From: Bimuria novae-zelandiae CBS 107.79
Taxonomy: Eukaryota > Ascomycota > Dothideomycetes > Pleosporales > Didymosphaeriaceae
Direction of reading: 5' to 3'
Assembly: GCA_010015655.1 (NCBI GenBank)
Contig: ML976705.1
Coordinates: 437,425 to 487,356, forward strand
Length of the DNA stretch: 49,932 nucleotides
Position numbers and translations under genes: made by a program. The notes under the pieces were generated by a model, which saw only the letters and a list, made by a program, of their open reading frames with translations, was not told where the DNA came from and did not search any database. Positions 1-12,150 of the stretch are shown here, piece by piece. Numbering within the stretch: the first letter of the stretch is position 1; every line of letters begins with the position of its first letter.

Positions 1-148
1 CTACGGTTACGTCGCCACCTGCAGCTAGCAGCTAGGCTATCTATTAATTGCAAAACTCTACGGTATTATCTTCCCGAACATGTTCCAAGGTTTGAAAGGC
101 TCAGGTGCAAGCCAGACGGCAAGAAAATGTTGAAGCGCCGTAGTTTTA

Positions 149-193
149 CCGTGTCTTGGCAGCTGATGCACGCCATCACCTCATGCACGCGCA
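149..193 (+). repeat. Left terminal inverted repeat of transposon 149-2250
   Basis: Begins CCGTGTCTTGGCAG directly after TA. It is the reverse complement of 2206-2250 over 45 bp with one mismatch (A at 174 against the G expected). Confidence 0.95.
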
Positions 194-2205
194 ACACCAC
201 AATCAGGTCAACAAAGATGAGACTGTAGAGCTCTATACAAAAGCAATTATCGCGAGATTTTCTAGATTTGAGGTCTTATAGAGCTGTAGATAATCGCTAT
301 CTAATTAGATTATAGATATCTACTTAGTATTCTGACTAGACGGCCACTGCGCGATAATAGCGTTAATAGCGTAGATACTACTATATTAACGTGTATAGGT
401 GCTAGCGTAGATTTCTTCCTCTTTATAACTTTATAAGTAACTTTTAAGGCTCTCTAACTTCCTTTTTTAGTAATTTTAAGACGTCTTTAAAGTTATTATT
501 AAGTCTTGCAAGCCTATTAATAAAGGTATTACTTAATAGCTTAATTAGCTCTCTTTTTAGTGTATATATTTTTAACTACTACTTATATAACGCGACTCTC
601 CTATAGTAAATAAGCTTTAAGCTATTTATAAGCTTTTTATATCTTTTATTACTAATATTTTTTAGAGTTATAGTTATTTCTTTTAGATGTTTTATTAACT
701 AAAAGAATTGTTTACTTTTTATACTTAAGTAGGTAGTTAAAAAATAGCTTTTATATACTATTTTAAGGTTACTTTAAGGGTAAAATTTTACCCTTTATTT
801 AACGCTATTTCTGATTTTTTAAGGCCTTTTAAACGCCCTTATACTCGTGCTTTAAAAGTTACTTTTATATAAAAATTAAGAATATTATTTAGCTAAGCTT
901 ACGCGACTCCTTAGTCGCGATATCCTTAATAGTAAAGTATAATAGTTACTCTATTTTACGCTAATTTAATACGCTAAGTACTAAGATAAAGATCTTTTAT
1001 AATTTTACCTTTAAAAAGGGTTTCTATTAAATTACTTAAGGATAGATATAGGATCTAGTAGTAAAATATTTATATACTTAAAGGCCTTAATAATTAGTTA
1101 TAGCGTAGCTAACGTAGTCTAGTCCTTCTAAAAGAGTATAAAAAAGTCTTTTTTAGTAACTACTAATAGTTTTTAGCTTTTATAGAGATAGGCATTAAGC
1201 TTATTAAAGTAAGTAATTAAGAGAGACTTAAATATATATACGTTAAGAAGCTATAATGTATGCGTTAAATAAAGGGGAAATATAAATAAGAGGATCCTAT
1301 TTTAGTTATAATATTTAATAAAATCTATATTAACGTAAGACCTATAGCTATTAAGGATTAAAAATTAGTATATTTATTAAACCTTTTTAGCTTTCTTTTT
1401 TATATAGCGATTAAATACTTATTAAAACTATTAAAGGCTTATTTTATTATTTAACTACCTAGAGGGAGATAAGGTAATAAAGACTTTATAATATAAAAAA
1501 TTCATTTTTTTTATTTAGCTTAATTATAGACTCCTAGTATTAGATTAATAAATTAGTAATATATTAATAGTAGATCTGTTAGCGTATATACATGCAATAA
1601 TTAAAGTCTACTTATAGTTACTATCTTATATAGATTACCTTACTTAGTAACTTTTATATAGAGGACTATTAAAGATCCTTTTTAAGTGGCTAGTAATACT
1701 AAGAAGGAAACCTTTCTTATCTATATTATAATAATAATAAGGCTCTATAATATACTTCGCGATTTTTTTTATATAAAACCCTAAAATAGAGCTTACATTT
1801 TGCCATTAAATTAGGTTTATAGTAATTACTATTAATTTTAGTTATTTAGCGTAATATTAAGGCGTCGCTATTACACTTAATAAGACAATTAATTTAGAAT
1901 ATACTTACGTCTTTTTAAGCAATATAGGAGGAAGGTTACGTTTAGTAAGGTATTTTATATAGCGTAGAAGCTTAGATTCTTATTATTAGCTAAGATTTTA
2001 CTAGTTATTATACTATATTACACGCGACTAGGTGACGCGTCTATATTAATAACTTAACGTAAATTAATTAATACTAAACTTAATAGCGTATTATTAATAT
2101 AAAAAAAATTCTTTTAGCTCACGCGATTCGATTGCTTTAATTGCGGCATTAATTAGGTCTATATTAGTGGAGATATGTCACGTTGAAAATGCGGCGCCGC
2201 ATTAG

Positions 2206-2250
2206 TGCGCGTGCATGAGGTGACGGCGTGCATCAGCTGCCAAGACACGG
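2206..2250 (-). repeat. Right terminal inverted repeat of transposon 149-2250
   Basis: Ends CTGCCAAGACACGG just before TA at 2251-2252 and pairs with 149-193. Confidence 0.95.
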
Positions 2251-2252
2251 TA

Positions 2253-2962
2253 GTGCTTCCGAGCGTTCCGGTTACCGTACATCCTGGGCGACCCCGTCAC
2301 CGGCGTGACTGATAGCCGGGGGTGTGGAACTGCTGCATGCTTGCAATTTATAGGACGACGCACTTCACTTGTGCGTGATTAACAGAAAAAAGCGAAAACA
2401 CACTCTGAAATACCTACAAGTTCTACCCAAAAGCAAAGCACATCATTCGCGACTGCACCGTTCACTGGACAACACACATGGCGAAACAAGCTTCATCAAC
2501 GGTACTTCTGTCCCCTACTTATATACATCCCATTGTTCTAATACATCGAATAGAGCGACGTTCTCCTTTACTTCCTCGCGCTTTTCGTACCGCCCGTACC
2601 CGTGTTCATTAAACGCGGGTGCGGCGCCGATCTACTCATCAACATCTGCCTCCTTGTCTTGGGCTGGATACCGGGCGTGATTCATGCATGGTATCTTATT
2701 TCAAAGACGGAGCGAAGAGAGGCTGCGGTGGCGGCGGGGGCAAGATATTGAGGGCTAAGTGGAAAGAGATATGTATTTTAATCTGATCCAGTTTGCACGA
2801 GTGCGCCCAGGCGGTGAAGGGAAGAGAGGAATTGAGCTTGGTTCACAGGAGTCTATGCAGAACAAGATTGCAAGGAGTTTTGAAATGAATTGACGAATTT
2901 TCTTACATACTTCGCTTTACTTGCCGATGGTCAAGCACTTATGTCCGCAACACCAGCTGTTT
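2253..2962. other. Non-repetitive intergenic sequence
   Basis: Base composition is normal and shows no RIP. The sequence lies between the transposon and the 3' end of the GFA-like gene. An open frame at 2369-2680 (+) has no recognisable domain and low-complexity Ser/Arg content, and I do not call it a gene. Nothing else is recognised. Confidence 0.5.
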
Positions 2963-3427
2963 TCAAACACTCTTCCCATCAAACGCCTTCAGCGTCAAAC
3001 TCTTCAAATCGACATCACGAAACGTCCTCACATTGATAGCTAGATAGTTTGCATACCACTCCGGGTCCTCACTCTGCGTGAAGCAACTCACGCCGCAAGT
3101 GCCGCAGAAATAATGCGCGATCTTATGCTTCGGGCCAAAAGTGTACTTCTAAACCCTTGTCAGCGAAGAAGCTCTGCAGCCAGAAGGTTTGCAGACGTTT
3201 AGATCGCTTTTGGAGCAGTTGGCAAAGGCAACGTTTTGCTGGTGCACGTAGATGAACAGGTACCCGTTGCGCGAGCAGATGCTGCAGTTGCATTCAGCGA
3301 CTTCGCAGGCTGGGTCACTGAGAGGAGCGGTGTGCGTGACGGTGTATGTGAAGCGCGCACAGTGAGAGGAGCTGGTGTAAGTGGCGCTAGTCGGCGCTAG
3401 GGCGTTTGTGGGATCGGTTGTAGATAC
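2963..3427 (-). pseudogene. GFA/CENP-V domain protein (glutathione-dependent formaldehyde-activating type), degenerate
   Basis: Reading the minus strand from 3427 gives a frame with the GFA zinc-domain signature: a first half containing ECNCSICSRNGYLFIYVH, then, after an intron, KIAHYFCGTCGVSCF and the C-terminal part TFRDVDLKSLTLKAFDGKSV, ending in TGA at 2963-2965. The intron needed to join the halves is 3149-3196 (48 bp). It has a poor donor (GTCTGC), a CTGAC branch-like site and a TAG acceptor, and without it the frame stops. GFA proteins normally begin with a Gly-Ser-Cys-His-Cys zinc ligand pair. Here it reads Ser-Ser-His-Cys, so one ligand is missing. No ATG precedes it in frame: a TAG sits at 3428-3430, which could instead be the acceptor of an earlier intron. 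I read it as a decayed gene or one with an unseen first exon. Function in life: binding of small thiol-adduct substrates, not specified here. Confidence 0.7.
3149..3196 (-). other. Inferred intron of the GFA-like gene
   Basis: The 48-bp gap joins the two GFA halves in frame. Its length matches the other introns in the window (45-57 bp). The donor GTCTGC is non-consensus and the acceptor is TAG. Confidence 0.55.
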
Positions 3428-3995
3428 CTAGTCAGGGAGATGGATGCCTATGATAGGTAGTGATACACCCCCTTGTTTCGCTGAATGTCGCGCGCCGGCA
3501 GTCTTTATATACCTGCACTTGCCAACTCGGGCATGATACAGTTTCTGCCTGCTACATACGAGACTGCATCGAATGTATCTGCTTGCTGAACGCCTATCAT
3601 CGATGTATCCTCGTATTACGCCCAGGTCTGGTGCCAAACCGAGTTCTTAGGCCCGCTTGAGTGGCGCGCGGGACTCCTCGACGAATCAACACGCGTCCGC
3701 GACGCGAGATCACGTGGGTGGCTGGCACTATTGACGATTGTCGCTCCGCAATACGAGGGATGCGAAGTTATTGTGCGACTAGAGACAAGCTCAGTGATCG
3801 TAGCACACAGTGTTAGATATTGCCGTGAAAACCTGGGCTACAGAAGATAGAAAATGTCTGTGCGGGATTATGTCAGCAACTACCGTGTTTTATCAGATGA
3901 CGCACGGCCGCCAAATATTCGACTTCTTCACCTCTTATAACTACACTAATATAGACCTAGTTAAGGCTGCGTTAGAGTCGCTAAAATCGCTAAAT
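3428..3995. other. Intergenic sequence ahead of the RIP-affected block
   Basis: Composition is normal up to about 3930 and then turns TA-rich. No gene could be supported. Open frames on both strands around 3428-3660 overlap each other and have no recognisable motif. Confidence 0.4.
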
Positions 3996-4014
3996 AAAAA
4001 AAAAAAAAAAAAAA
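3996..4014 (+). repeat. Run of 19 A
   Basis: An uninterrupted A-tract at the boundary between ordinary and strongly RIP-affected DNA. It could be the 3' tail of a truncated non-LTR or retroposed sequence whose body lies at about 3930-3995, but no reverse-transcriptase motif is visible upstream. Confidence 0.6.
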
Positions 4015-4521
4015 CCTAATTATACTAGTTACGAAAAAGTATAGTTATAATTAAACAACGCTATTAAAGCGCTACTATAGGGTTTAAGGCACTTATACTT
4101 AGTAAATTAATAATATACGCCTTTTTAACACTACGTAAGAGAAAGCTCTTATAACTTATATTAATAGCTTTTACTAATAAGGTCTACTACCTATAAGATA
4201 AATAATATAAAATTTTGCCTTAAAAATAGCTGAAAGAACTACAAAAAAATACTAAATTAATTACTTTATTACAAATAATATATTAATCTTATATTATATT
4301 AGACCTTTAGTATAGACGCGGTATAGTACAATAACACTTTATAATAAGTTTAGTGAAGGTAATACGCTTACCTTTAAGTAGACTAGACTAAACTTATAAA
4401 TAAACTAAAGTTTAAAAAAAATCTCCCCTAAAGCTTAACAGAGAAAAGCTACACACTTAGGAGATAAACGCTTTAAATAAGGAAGAGTATTATAATAGGC
4501 TCTAGCCTTATATATTATCTT
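4015..4521. other. Old RIP-degraded repeat, left half (split by the copia element)
   Basis: Very A+T-rich and almost free of CA/TG, with stops in all frames. It ends at the ATCTT target site (4517-4521) of the copia insertion and presumably continues at 10636. The element type is not recognised. Confidence 0.5.
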
Positions 4522-4722
4522 TGTCGGGAGGACTTGTTGCACTAGTGCTGAAAGGAAATACTTAATAACGAGTTACATTGGGTTGATTGATGCTTCTTTC
4601 TCGTTCTATCTACTGAGGATTGAAGTACATCGCGGGGTATGGAAGCTAGTCCCATATGGGGCTCGCTCCACACATATAGTGTTTTGCAACACGACAGAGG
4701 CCTTAAGGTTGTTAATCTAACA
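4522..4722 (-). repeat. Left LTR (3' LTR) of the copia element
   Basis: 201 bp, nearly identical to 10430-10630, preceded by the target copy ATCTT. Confidence 0.96.
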
Positions 4723-4816
4723 CTGGAAGTCTTTTCTTTCTCGATATTAATTGTCTATATAAAGGATTAAATATCTGAACTTAAATGCGCTAGGTAGAGA
4801 TTATAGGTCTCTACAC

Positions 4817-7800
4817 CTAGCCCTTAATTTGGACTGTTACCTTATTACTATTAACAAATCGTTCTAGGGCGCGGTTTGGTAATACTTTTGTAAAAGCGTC
4901 CGCAGGGTTATCTTCGCCATTAATTTATTAAATTTCTATAATCTCGCGACGTTCGTATGACTGGCGTAGTGCTATAATGTTAATTATAAGGCGCTTTTCC
5001 TTAGTTGTCCTAAGCTTTACAAAGCACTCGTATAGGGAGTATAAGTCTATACAAACAACTAAGGGAACTGCAGGCAGACTAAGGCACTCTATAATTATCT
5101 ATAAAGTAGTAGTAATAGTAATGCCTATATTAAACCCGTTAACTATGCCGTAGATCTTAGAGGCTAGTACGCTCCGTGTAACCCGCTTACACTTTATTAA
5201 GCTATAGTATATTATATTGCCGTAGATTATAAAGGTATTATTAGCATCTGTGGACTTATTAATAAGCATAAGTATAAAGCCTAGCTGCGAGCTAAGGTCC
5301 TTGTTGTTAGTAAAGGAGCCGTCCACGAATACCATTAGCTTAGCGTTACTAAGGTTAATAGGTACGTAGCGTAGTCTACGGTTAAGATTCTTTATCTGCT
5401 ATTTAAGGCGCTTATTAAGCGCCTTAATGTCCTTATTAGAAGGTTGCTGCGCTTAAGCTACTATAGATAAGTTAAAAGATGCTTCTAGTTAACATGTTAA
5501 TACAATGTACGCCCCGCGGGCGCGCTGTTTAGTGTACTATTACGCGCGATTAGGAGTATTAATGTCTATAAGCTTAATCTTTCCTCCTTATCCCTTCTAC
5601 TTAAGGTTTAAGGTTACTTTATAGTTATCCATGTTGCTAGCGTCTATTATAAGTATATAGCTATTAAAGTCTAGTTGCGCGTCTAGTGTTAGCATAGTTT
5701 TTAGCTTTAATTTAAACTGTGCCTTTTTAAGCATTTTCTCTTCATGCGCTAAGAATGTGGCTATTCTAAGTATAAGAGTATTATTAGTCTATATACTAAC
5801 TATGCTAAAGTCATCTACGTTGCTGTTTGTTACCAACAAGCATGGGTCGTATGTTGACGTAGATATGTCTAGTTCCTTATAGTAATGTCTATAGTACGTT
5901 ATCCACTAATAGACTCCTGCTTCCGCGATTCTATATAGTGGCTTAATTACATGGAGCAGCGTGCCCTCTAGATATCTAGGTACTAGCTTATTAGGGAGGT
6001 GTGCTAGTATTATTCTCTTAAAATTTATCTACGCCTGTAGATATGCCTGCGTTATATCGTGGAGCTTAAGATTTATCTTATGTTATATAAGCATAGGTGC
6101 TAGGGCTATAATTACACGCTAGCTACAGCGTTAAATAGTTAAAGATTATATTAAAATAGCCTTCTTGCTATAGTCCTGGTATCCTTAGATAACAAGATAG
6201 GATTTTTCGTAGGGCTTAGTTATCTTTCCTTTAACTTCTCGCACTAGACGCGACTTAAATATACAGATTCTACTATACACTTCCTAATTATATTATTTAA
6301 ACTTAAACACTCCACGGCCTACTAGGTTACTAATCTCTTAATTATTAGATACTTTAAAGGGTGCGCTAGGTGTTATAATAACTCTATTATTACGTAGCTT
6401 TATAGCGAGCTTAAGGTTGGCCTCTTCCTTCTTAGTAATGTAAACGTTTACCTTCCTTTTATTTTTTAATCCTAGTAGGTGGCCTCTTTTGCGTGGTTGC
6501 GCTGCTAGTAGCACTATTATATTTATAGGTAACGCGTGCTGCTGCTGCGGCGCATTAGGGTTACTTTAGAGGTAGTCTAGTCTATAGTATGGCTTAATAA
6601 CTGTCGACCGAAATGTTGTTAGGCTATTAATTATGTCGATGGTAACGTTATGGCCGTCTATCGCGGCGATTTTGTACGGGCTATTCTAGCCGTCCTTTTC
6701 TCTCTATACCAAAACCTCGCTTTATAGCGGGAGCGCAAGCATGTCTGCGGTATTAGGCCTATTACGGGTGTTTAACGCATCCGTAACCTAGCGTTTAGTA
6801 GTAAGCTTACGCAGTTCTTTTATTACTTTTTAAATAGCCTTGCTGCGCTTGACTATTAACAGTAATAGTGGTAACTCTATAGTTATACGTGGGTATGCGC
6901 TAAAGATAAGTAAAGTTAAGACTAGACTATTAGGGCCTGCTGTGTTATTAACAGCTTTCACGGCTATCTAAAGAATTACTTTATTAGACATAGTGCTAGC
7001 AAGCTTAGCGTAGAGTATATCCCATGCGCGGTGCAGGGGCGCGTGATACCTCTCTATCTTGCTAACGGACCAATGTGCCTCTATAGGTACTTGTTTGCAT
7101 GTGACTCCTATAATCTTTGCTTTTGCGCGAAATTCTGCACTTACGAAGTTCGTGCCTGCGTTATGTATAAGAATGTCTGGTGGTCCTTAGTAGGTATTAA
7201 TCCATAACATCCGCAGTGCCTGCTATGTCTCCTTAACTAAAATAGCGTTAAAAAACTTTGCGCCTTAAAACAAAGTTACTAAATTTACTATATATAATAT
7301 AGGCTTGCTTCTTAAGTACATCACATCTACAAGGATCTTGTAGTTAAAGTAATAGTCGTCCTTAAGGGTGAACTTAAAGCGGCGCGGCGCAGAGCTATTA
7401 AGCTAATAATAATAATAAAACTTTATAATTTACTTAAGAGTTCTTTCTTTAAAGTTATTGTAATTAGTATCTTTTAAGAGCCTAGCTAGTCTCATAATAG
7501 CTGGGTGTCCAAAACGGCGATAGAGCCGTCTTAACTCTATCTCTGTGAGAAATGCAGTTGCACGCTCTCTCTTGTTAAAATAGAATTATAAATATCCCTA
7601 TTTACGGATCACGGGGATGCGTACATTGCCCTAGACGAGCTCATCTATAGTGTTGTTAAAGTAGACCTTTAGCCTGTCCATGTCCGCAAGGCATAGCAAG
7701 AACGGTGTGGGCGCATCTAGCACCTCAAAGTCGATTTTTCCAATCTCTATCGGAATCTGTGCGGTGCCGATAGACACCGTAACACTGCCTTTGCCGAATT

Positions 7801-10300
7801 TGATAGACGTTTTTCCTGCCGTAGATGTGTCCATCGTGACCGTTGGGTCTTCCTGTATGAGTGCGAGGTACTGTTCCTTACCGACTATAGATACATTGGC
7901 GGCGCCTGTATCAGGGAGGATTCCTTAGTACACAGATCGCGTGTATCGGTCCTTAATAAGGAATTGCGACGCCGGTAATGACGGTATATCTCTACTATAT
8001 ATATCTTTACTAGAGATATGGTGTATAAACGCTTAATTTATAAGTTATTACTCCTTAAAAAATTAATGTTCCGCGTACGTAGTTGTGAATTGCTAATCGT
8101 TAATGTTATACTACTAATCGCTATCATTATCATCGTCCTCGTAGTTCTTACTACCTTTATACTCTGCAAGGTGCACAAAGAAGTCTGTAGGCAGTAGTGT
8201 GCCTGTAAAGTAACATGCGGAGAAGAACTGTGTGCGGGCAGCTTTACGTTCCTTATTAGTATAGTTGGTTAACTAGCAGCCCTCTTTCTGGCAGACAACG
8301 CACTTCTTCTTCCAGCGTGGCGTTGTGAATTCACGTCTACTATTATTACTATTAAAGTGCTAATTACCTCTATTGCCTTAGCCTCCTTAGAATCTGCCTG
8401 TAAATCCGCCTTTGCCTCTAAATCTTCTTTAAGTTCTTCTATTCCTATTATTATAGCGGCGGTCGAGGTAGTACTAGTCTATAGCGATTGTCTTACTCCC
8501 TATAAGTATTTACCTTATTTGCTAACGTGCAAGGTGCGTTTTAACTATAGACTATAAGTCTATAAAAAGTCCTTTGTAGATTATAGCTAGCTTAAAGAGT
8601 GCTATTTTAAGTTCTAGAACTCTCTAGCACGCGTTAATAATAGTTATACGTAGAGTATTTTTACCTTTAAAGTTCTTACTAAGCGCGCGTTAGCATAATT
8701 ATAGCTTATTAAGCAATATCTATAGTATTTTATATAAGCTCTTATTAGGGTTCTCTATGCGCGTACGGGCGAAGGTTATAGTTATCTAGTCTATATAGTA
8801 GTGTTAATAGTGGACGTCGTAATTAAAGTGGTTCTTAATCACTGTGTACGCATTAGAAAAGCTATCACCTCTATCCACAACTTGTATATAGAACATCTCT
8901 GCTCGCCCAGTAAGAATACGGGGAAACACAGCGTGGAACTACTCTTTATAGATGTCCACCTGCCAACAGATGCTAAAGAAGATCTTAATTTTATTATTAA
9001 GCAGATTATACATATCTCCTATGTATTTCTTATTATTGTCCTAAAGCTTAGAGAACTGCGTGATTATGTTAGCGTTAAGTTAGTTGTTACGGGACCAGCG
9101 CGGCGGCATTGTCTTATATAGGTTATGTAGTAGCTCTAGTAGTCTGCCCGGTACACCGTTCACAGGTTGTTATAAAAACGGCGTGATTTCGCGATATGTA
9201 ATCGCTGGCGGCCGTGCCTGTGTTTATAGTTACCATTGCTATAATTACGCATCTTATTCCCACTATTGCCGAGACTAAGGTTCTCTAAGCGCACCACTCA
9301 TGAAGTACAGTTATTAACTATTATTACTCTATCTTAGTAGTTAGATTTTATCTATTTAGTGCATTAGTTATAGCTTCTATATTTTAGATTAGTTTTAAGC
9401 GTCGTGTCCTACTCCGTGCTATTTACTTTATTATAATTACTCTCGCTACTACCCGTCTTGCTATAAGTGCTCTAGCTGCTGTGACTACGGTGCATGTGTA
9501 CTAGCTAGTAGACTATCCTGCTGTAGTTATTACTACTTAGCTATTAGAGGTGTCCGTTTTACGTTCTGCTGGCGCTTGTATGCCCTTAATCGTTAGTCGA
9601 ATATCATAGCTTTAAATTCTACAGGGTCCCATTTGGGAGTATTCTCTAGAGTAGATAGATTATAGAGGGAATTAGCAAGCCTCGCGCGGTTATTGCCTGT
9701 GTAGACTCCTCTATGCTGTAGGACCATCTTTAGAGATTTTAGTGTATTATAGTTAACCTTATAGAATAGCTCCTTTATCTATCCTTTAAAATCGTAGTAG
9801 TAGTCTACACATAGATCGTTATCCTAGGCTATTAATACGTTATAATTATAGATAATTTTAGTAACTTAGGTTATTACGTGCATCTCGTCTGCGTCTGTTA
9901 GTACAGGTACGTCCTAGAGAGATATATTGACAGATTCTAGCGCTACTAGATATAGGCAGTCTCCTATAAGGTACTTTATAGTATATTTAGCCTAGCGCGA
10001 AGTAGCTTCCTGGCGTTTACTTAAGCCATGCTCTAACTAATTATCGCGTAGTTAAGCTTAAGCTTAAGTATTAGCATTGTCTACTGCGCTATTACTACTC
10101 TTATTATTTACTATTATACTAGCGGTGTTAACTTGTTGTTAATGTAGTTATCTCGTTAGTTAGTCGTTTCTAACGTGTGTTAGTGTACGCAACTAGGTCG
10201 TCTAGAGACGTTTATATAGTAAATTATAATACGTTGCTAACGCGCTCTGTGTCCGCGGATTAGCCTAAACTAGTAGCTTTAGAGGTTAGTTAAGAGTGCT
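4817..10300 (-). pseudogene. Copia Gag-Pol polyprotein, inactivated
   Basis: Domains are seen in copia order on the minus strand. A zinc-knuckle-like segment KKKCVVCQKEGC lies near 8280-8310. A protease/pre-integrase stretch at 7834-7631 includes TPFLLCLADMDRLKVYFNN. The integrase region is about 6500-7500. The reverse transcriptase core NVDDF is near 5820. RNase H lies at 5335-5099 (VFVDGSFTNNKDLSSQLGF, then KCKRVTRSVLASKIYG), and the RNase H tail GEDNPADAFTK lies near 4890. Integrase ahead of reverse transcriptase identifies copia rather than gypsy. Many in-frame TAA/TAG codons fit CAA/CAG/TGG changed by RIP. The Gag start is not resolved, so the right-hand limit is approximate. Confidence 0.88.
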
Positions 10301-10429
10301 TCGTGTTATCTCTACCTTGCTTTGTTCTTAGCACAGTTTGCATCGACCCGAGATTTCTTACGTTAGGTTATTAATAGCCTGTCTCTTCTTCCTTACTATC
10401 TGTAATGGCTTCTCGCGATCACTAATTAG

Positions 10430-10630
10430 TGTTAGGAGGACTTATTACACTAGTGCTGAAACGAAATACTTAATAACGAGTTACATTAGATTAATTGATG
10501 CTTCTTTCTTGTTCTATCTACTGAGGATTGAAGTACATCGCGGGGTATGGAAGCTAGTCCCATATGGGGCTCGCTCCACACATATAGTGTTTTACAACAC
10601 GACAGAGGCCTTAAGGTTGTTAATCCAACA
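10430..10630 (-). repeat. Right LTR (5' LTR) of the copia element
   Basis: 201 bp, followed by the second ATCTT at 10631-10635. It has CAACA at its right end where the left LTR has TAACA. Confidence 0.96.
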
Positions 10631-10635
10631 ATCTT

Positions 10636-11749
10636 TAAGCTTTACCCTTAGTATAGTAAGGCTAAACTTTAGTAGTTTTTAGCGTTACTAGATTAATTTT
10701 AGAATAGCTTCGAAGGACTAGATATATAACTCTAAGGCTTAAAACCTAACTTTAAGCCTTACTAAATTCAGTCGTATTACTTCTGGCATTATAAGTCTCT
10801 TGACTCAAAGTCCCTTACAGTTTGTAATAGCGAGAGGATTATAAGTAAATAATAAAACAATTATAAAGCTATATAATACGATAAGACGTGGAGATTTTTC
10901 TATACCTCTAAAAAAAGAAAGAGAAGTATATAATAGGCTACGCCTAGTTATTACTTTAAATTTTTAATCTTTAGTTATGCGAATCCTAGATATATAAGTT
11001 TAATGCCTAAAGCTTAACTTTAGACTTTTTATTAAATTTATAAATATTCTTTTAGCAGCTTTGGCTCCTTAAGTACTTAGCCCCTTATAATTAGTATTAA
11101 AGGTAGTACGCAATTATAAGCGAATTAACTAAAGCTTAAGTATAATTTAAATAATAGATTAATAACTTAGGTTAAATATAAGTATAAAAGGGCTATACTT
11201 AGCGTTCCTATAAACATGTCCTATCCTATAAATCCCAAGTATCTCGAGAGTCCCAAAGTCCCACGTGCCAAAATATCTCTAAGACGTCTAATACTTCTAG
11301 GACGCGTGACTTGCCACGTGACTTATAGCTAAGTCAGGAGTCTTGGCTGGGCGTATGGATAAGTGCCAGTGCCCCGTCCTTATCATGTTAGGTCTTAACA
11401 GATCTTAACAAACACTTATACTTTTATAAATTAAAATCTTAAAGCTATAAGTTTTACATATTACTAAAAATAGCCTAGTAAATTAAAGTTAGCGTAAGAG
11501 CACTATCGTTAGCGTAAATATATATAATTATTATTACCTATTCTTTATTACTGTCTTATATAACTTATTTTACTTTACTATTTTTATATTTTTAGCGAGA
11601 GAAGATGCGCTTTATTTTTAATAGTACTTTAATTAGGTAGCCTTTTTTATTTATATTATATATATATTATAATTCTACGTTATATACCATTTAGTCTTCT
11701 GCGCTTAAAGCTTAAAGTATAAGCTATATTTAAATACTAAATTAGCTTA
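10636..11749. other. Old RIP-degraded repeat, right half, plus unrecognised flank
   Basis: A+T-rich with stops throughout. At about 11200-11400 composition becomes less extreme and contains CACGTG and TGTTAGGTCTTAACA-like palindromic pieces, possibly the end of an old LTR. No partner copy was found in the window. It ends at the left LTR at 11755. Confidence 0.4.
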
Positions 11750-11754
11750 GTACT

Positions 11755-12148
11755 TGTTACGATCACGAACCCCACAGGAACAAGGAGACCAGACAATTAC
11801 GCCAAGGAAGTAATTATTGGCGAAATAACCAGGTCGCGGGAACACACAAAGACGTGGGGCAGCTTAGATCAGCAGTTACGTAATGTAGTCCCGCATAAGC
11901 GAGAAGTCCAAGGGACTACGAAAGTCTAAGGGACTACAGAAGTCCTAGGGACCACGAAAGTCCTAAGGACTACGATAGCTTAGTAAGACTATAATAGTAA
12001 TTTAGATAATAGCAAGGACTAGAGTAGATAGTATATAGTCTAATAATTTCTCTGTACTTCTCCTACTCCTTATAGTTATTTATAGCGAATAATATAAGGG
12101 ATTAAGTATAAAACTAGCATAGCCTTTTTAGTATCTAAGATTCTAATA
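11755..12148 (-). repeat. Left (3') LTR of chromovirus A
   Basis: Begins TGTTACGATCACG and ends GATTCTAATA, a RIP form of GATCCTAACA. It contains four 17-18-bp tandem units at 11903-11973 (type GAAAGTCCTAGGGACTAC). Confidence 0.75.
11903..11973. repeat. Four-unit 17-18-bp tandem repeat inside an LTR
   Basis: Units start at 11903, 11920, 11938 and 11956. Each is a variant of GAAAGTCCTAGGGACTAC and is internally palindromic around CTAGGGAC. Confidence 0.85.
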
Positions 12149-12150
12149 TT

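Larger units (their letters stand above)
149..2250 (-). mobile_element. pogo/Fot1-like DNA transposon, complete but RIP-degraded
   Basis: The element is bounded by 45-bp terminal inverted repeats and by TA dinucleotides at 147-148 and 2251-2252, the target duplication of the Tc1/mariner superfamily. The interior is A+T-rich with stops in every frame. On the minus strand, codons near 2160-2030 match the N-terminus of the better preserved transposase at 36443 (a helix-turn-helix Psq-type start). Bases about 1390-1560 match the DDE region of the element at the right edge of the window (about 49600-49710). Length is 2102 bp. The element at 36353-45309, once its nested insertion is subtracted, is 2127 bp and aligns to this one through its right flank, so the two are one family. 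The transposase is dead through RIP-type stops. Family assignment is inferred from these internal alignments. Confidence 0.93.
4522..10630 (-). mobile_element. Ty1/copia LTR retrotransposon, complete, RIP-degraded
   Basis: Two 201-bp LTRs flank a 5.7-kb interior, with the 5-bp target duplication ATCTT at 4517-4521 and 10631-10635. The polyprotein reads on the minus strand, so the 5' LTR is the right-hand one. LTRs begin TGT(T/C)(A/G)GGAGGAC and end TAACA or CAACA. The differences between the two LTRs are mostly C/T or G/A. The insertion split an older A+T-rich repeat (4015-4521 and 10636 onward). Confidence 0.96.

Noticed and set aside
2369..2680. 103-codon open frame on the plus strand
   Set aside because: Low-complexity Ser/Tyr/Arg composition, no domain and no conserved look. 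It follows a transposon end and was judged a chance ORF.
10338..10682. 114-codon open frame across the right copia LTR
   Set aside because: It lies over the LTR and its flanks, opposite to gag-pol. The LTR part is explained by the repeat and there is no motif.
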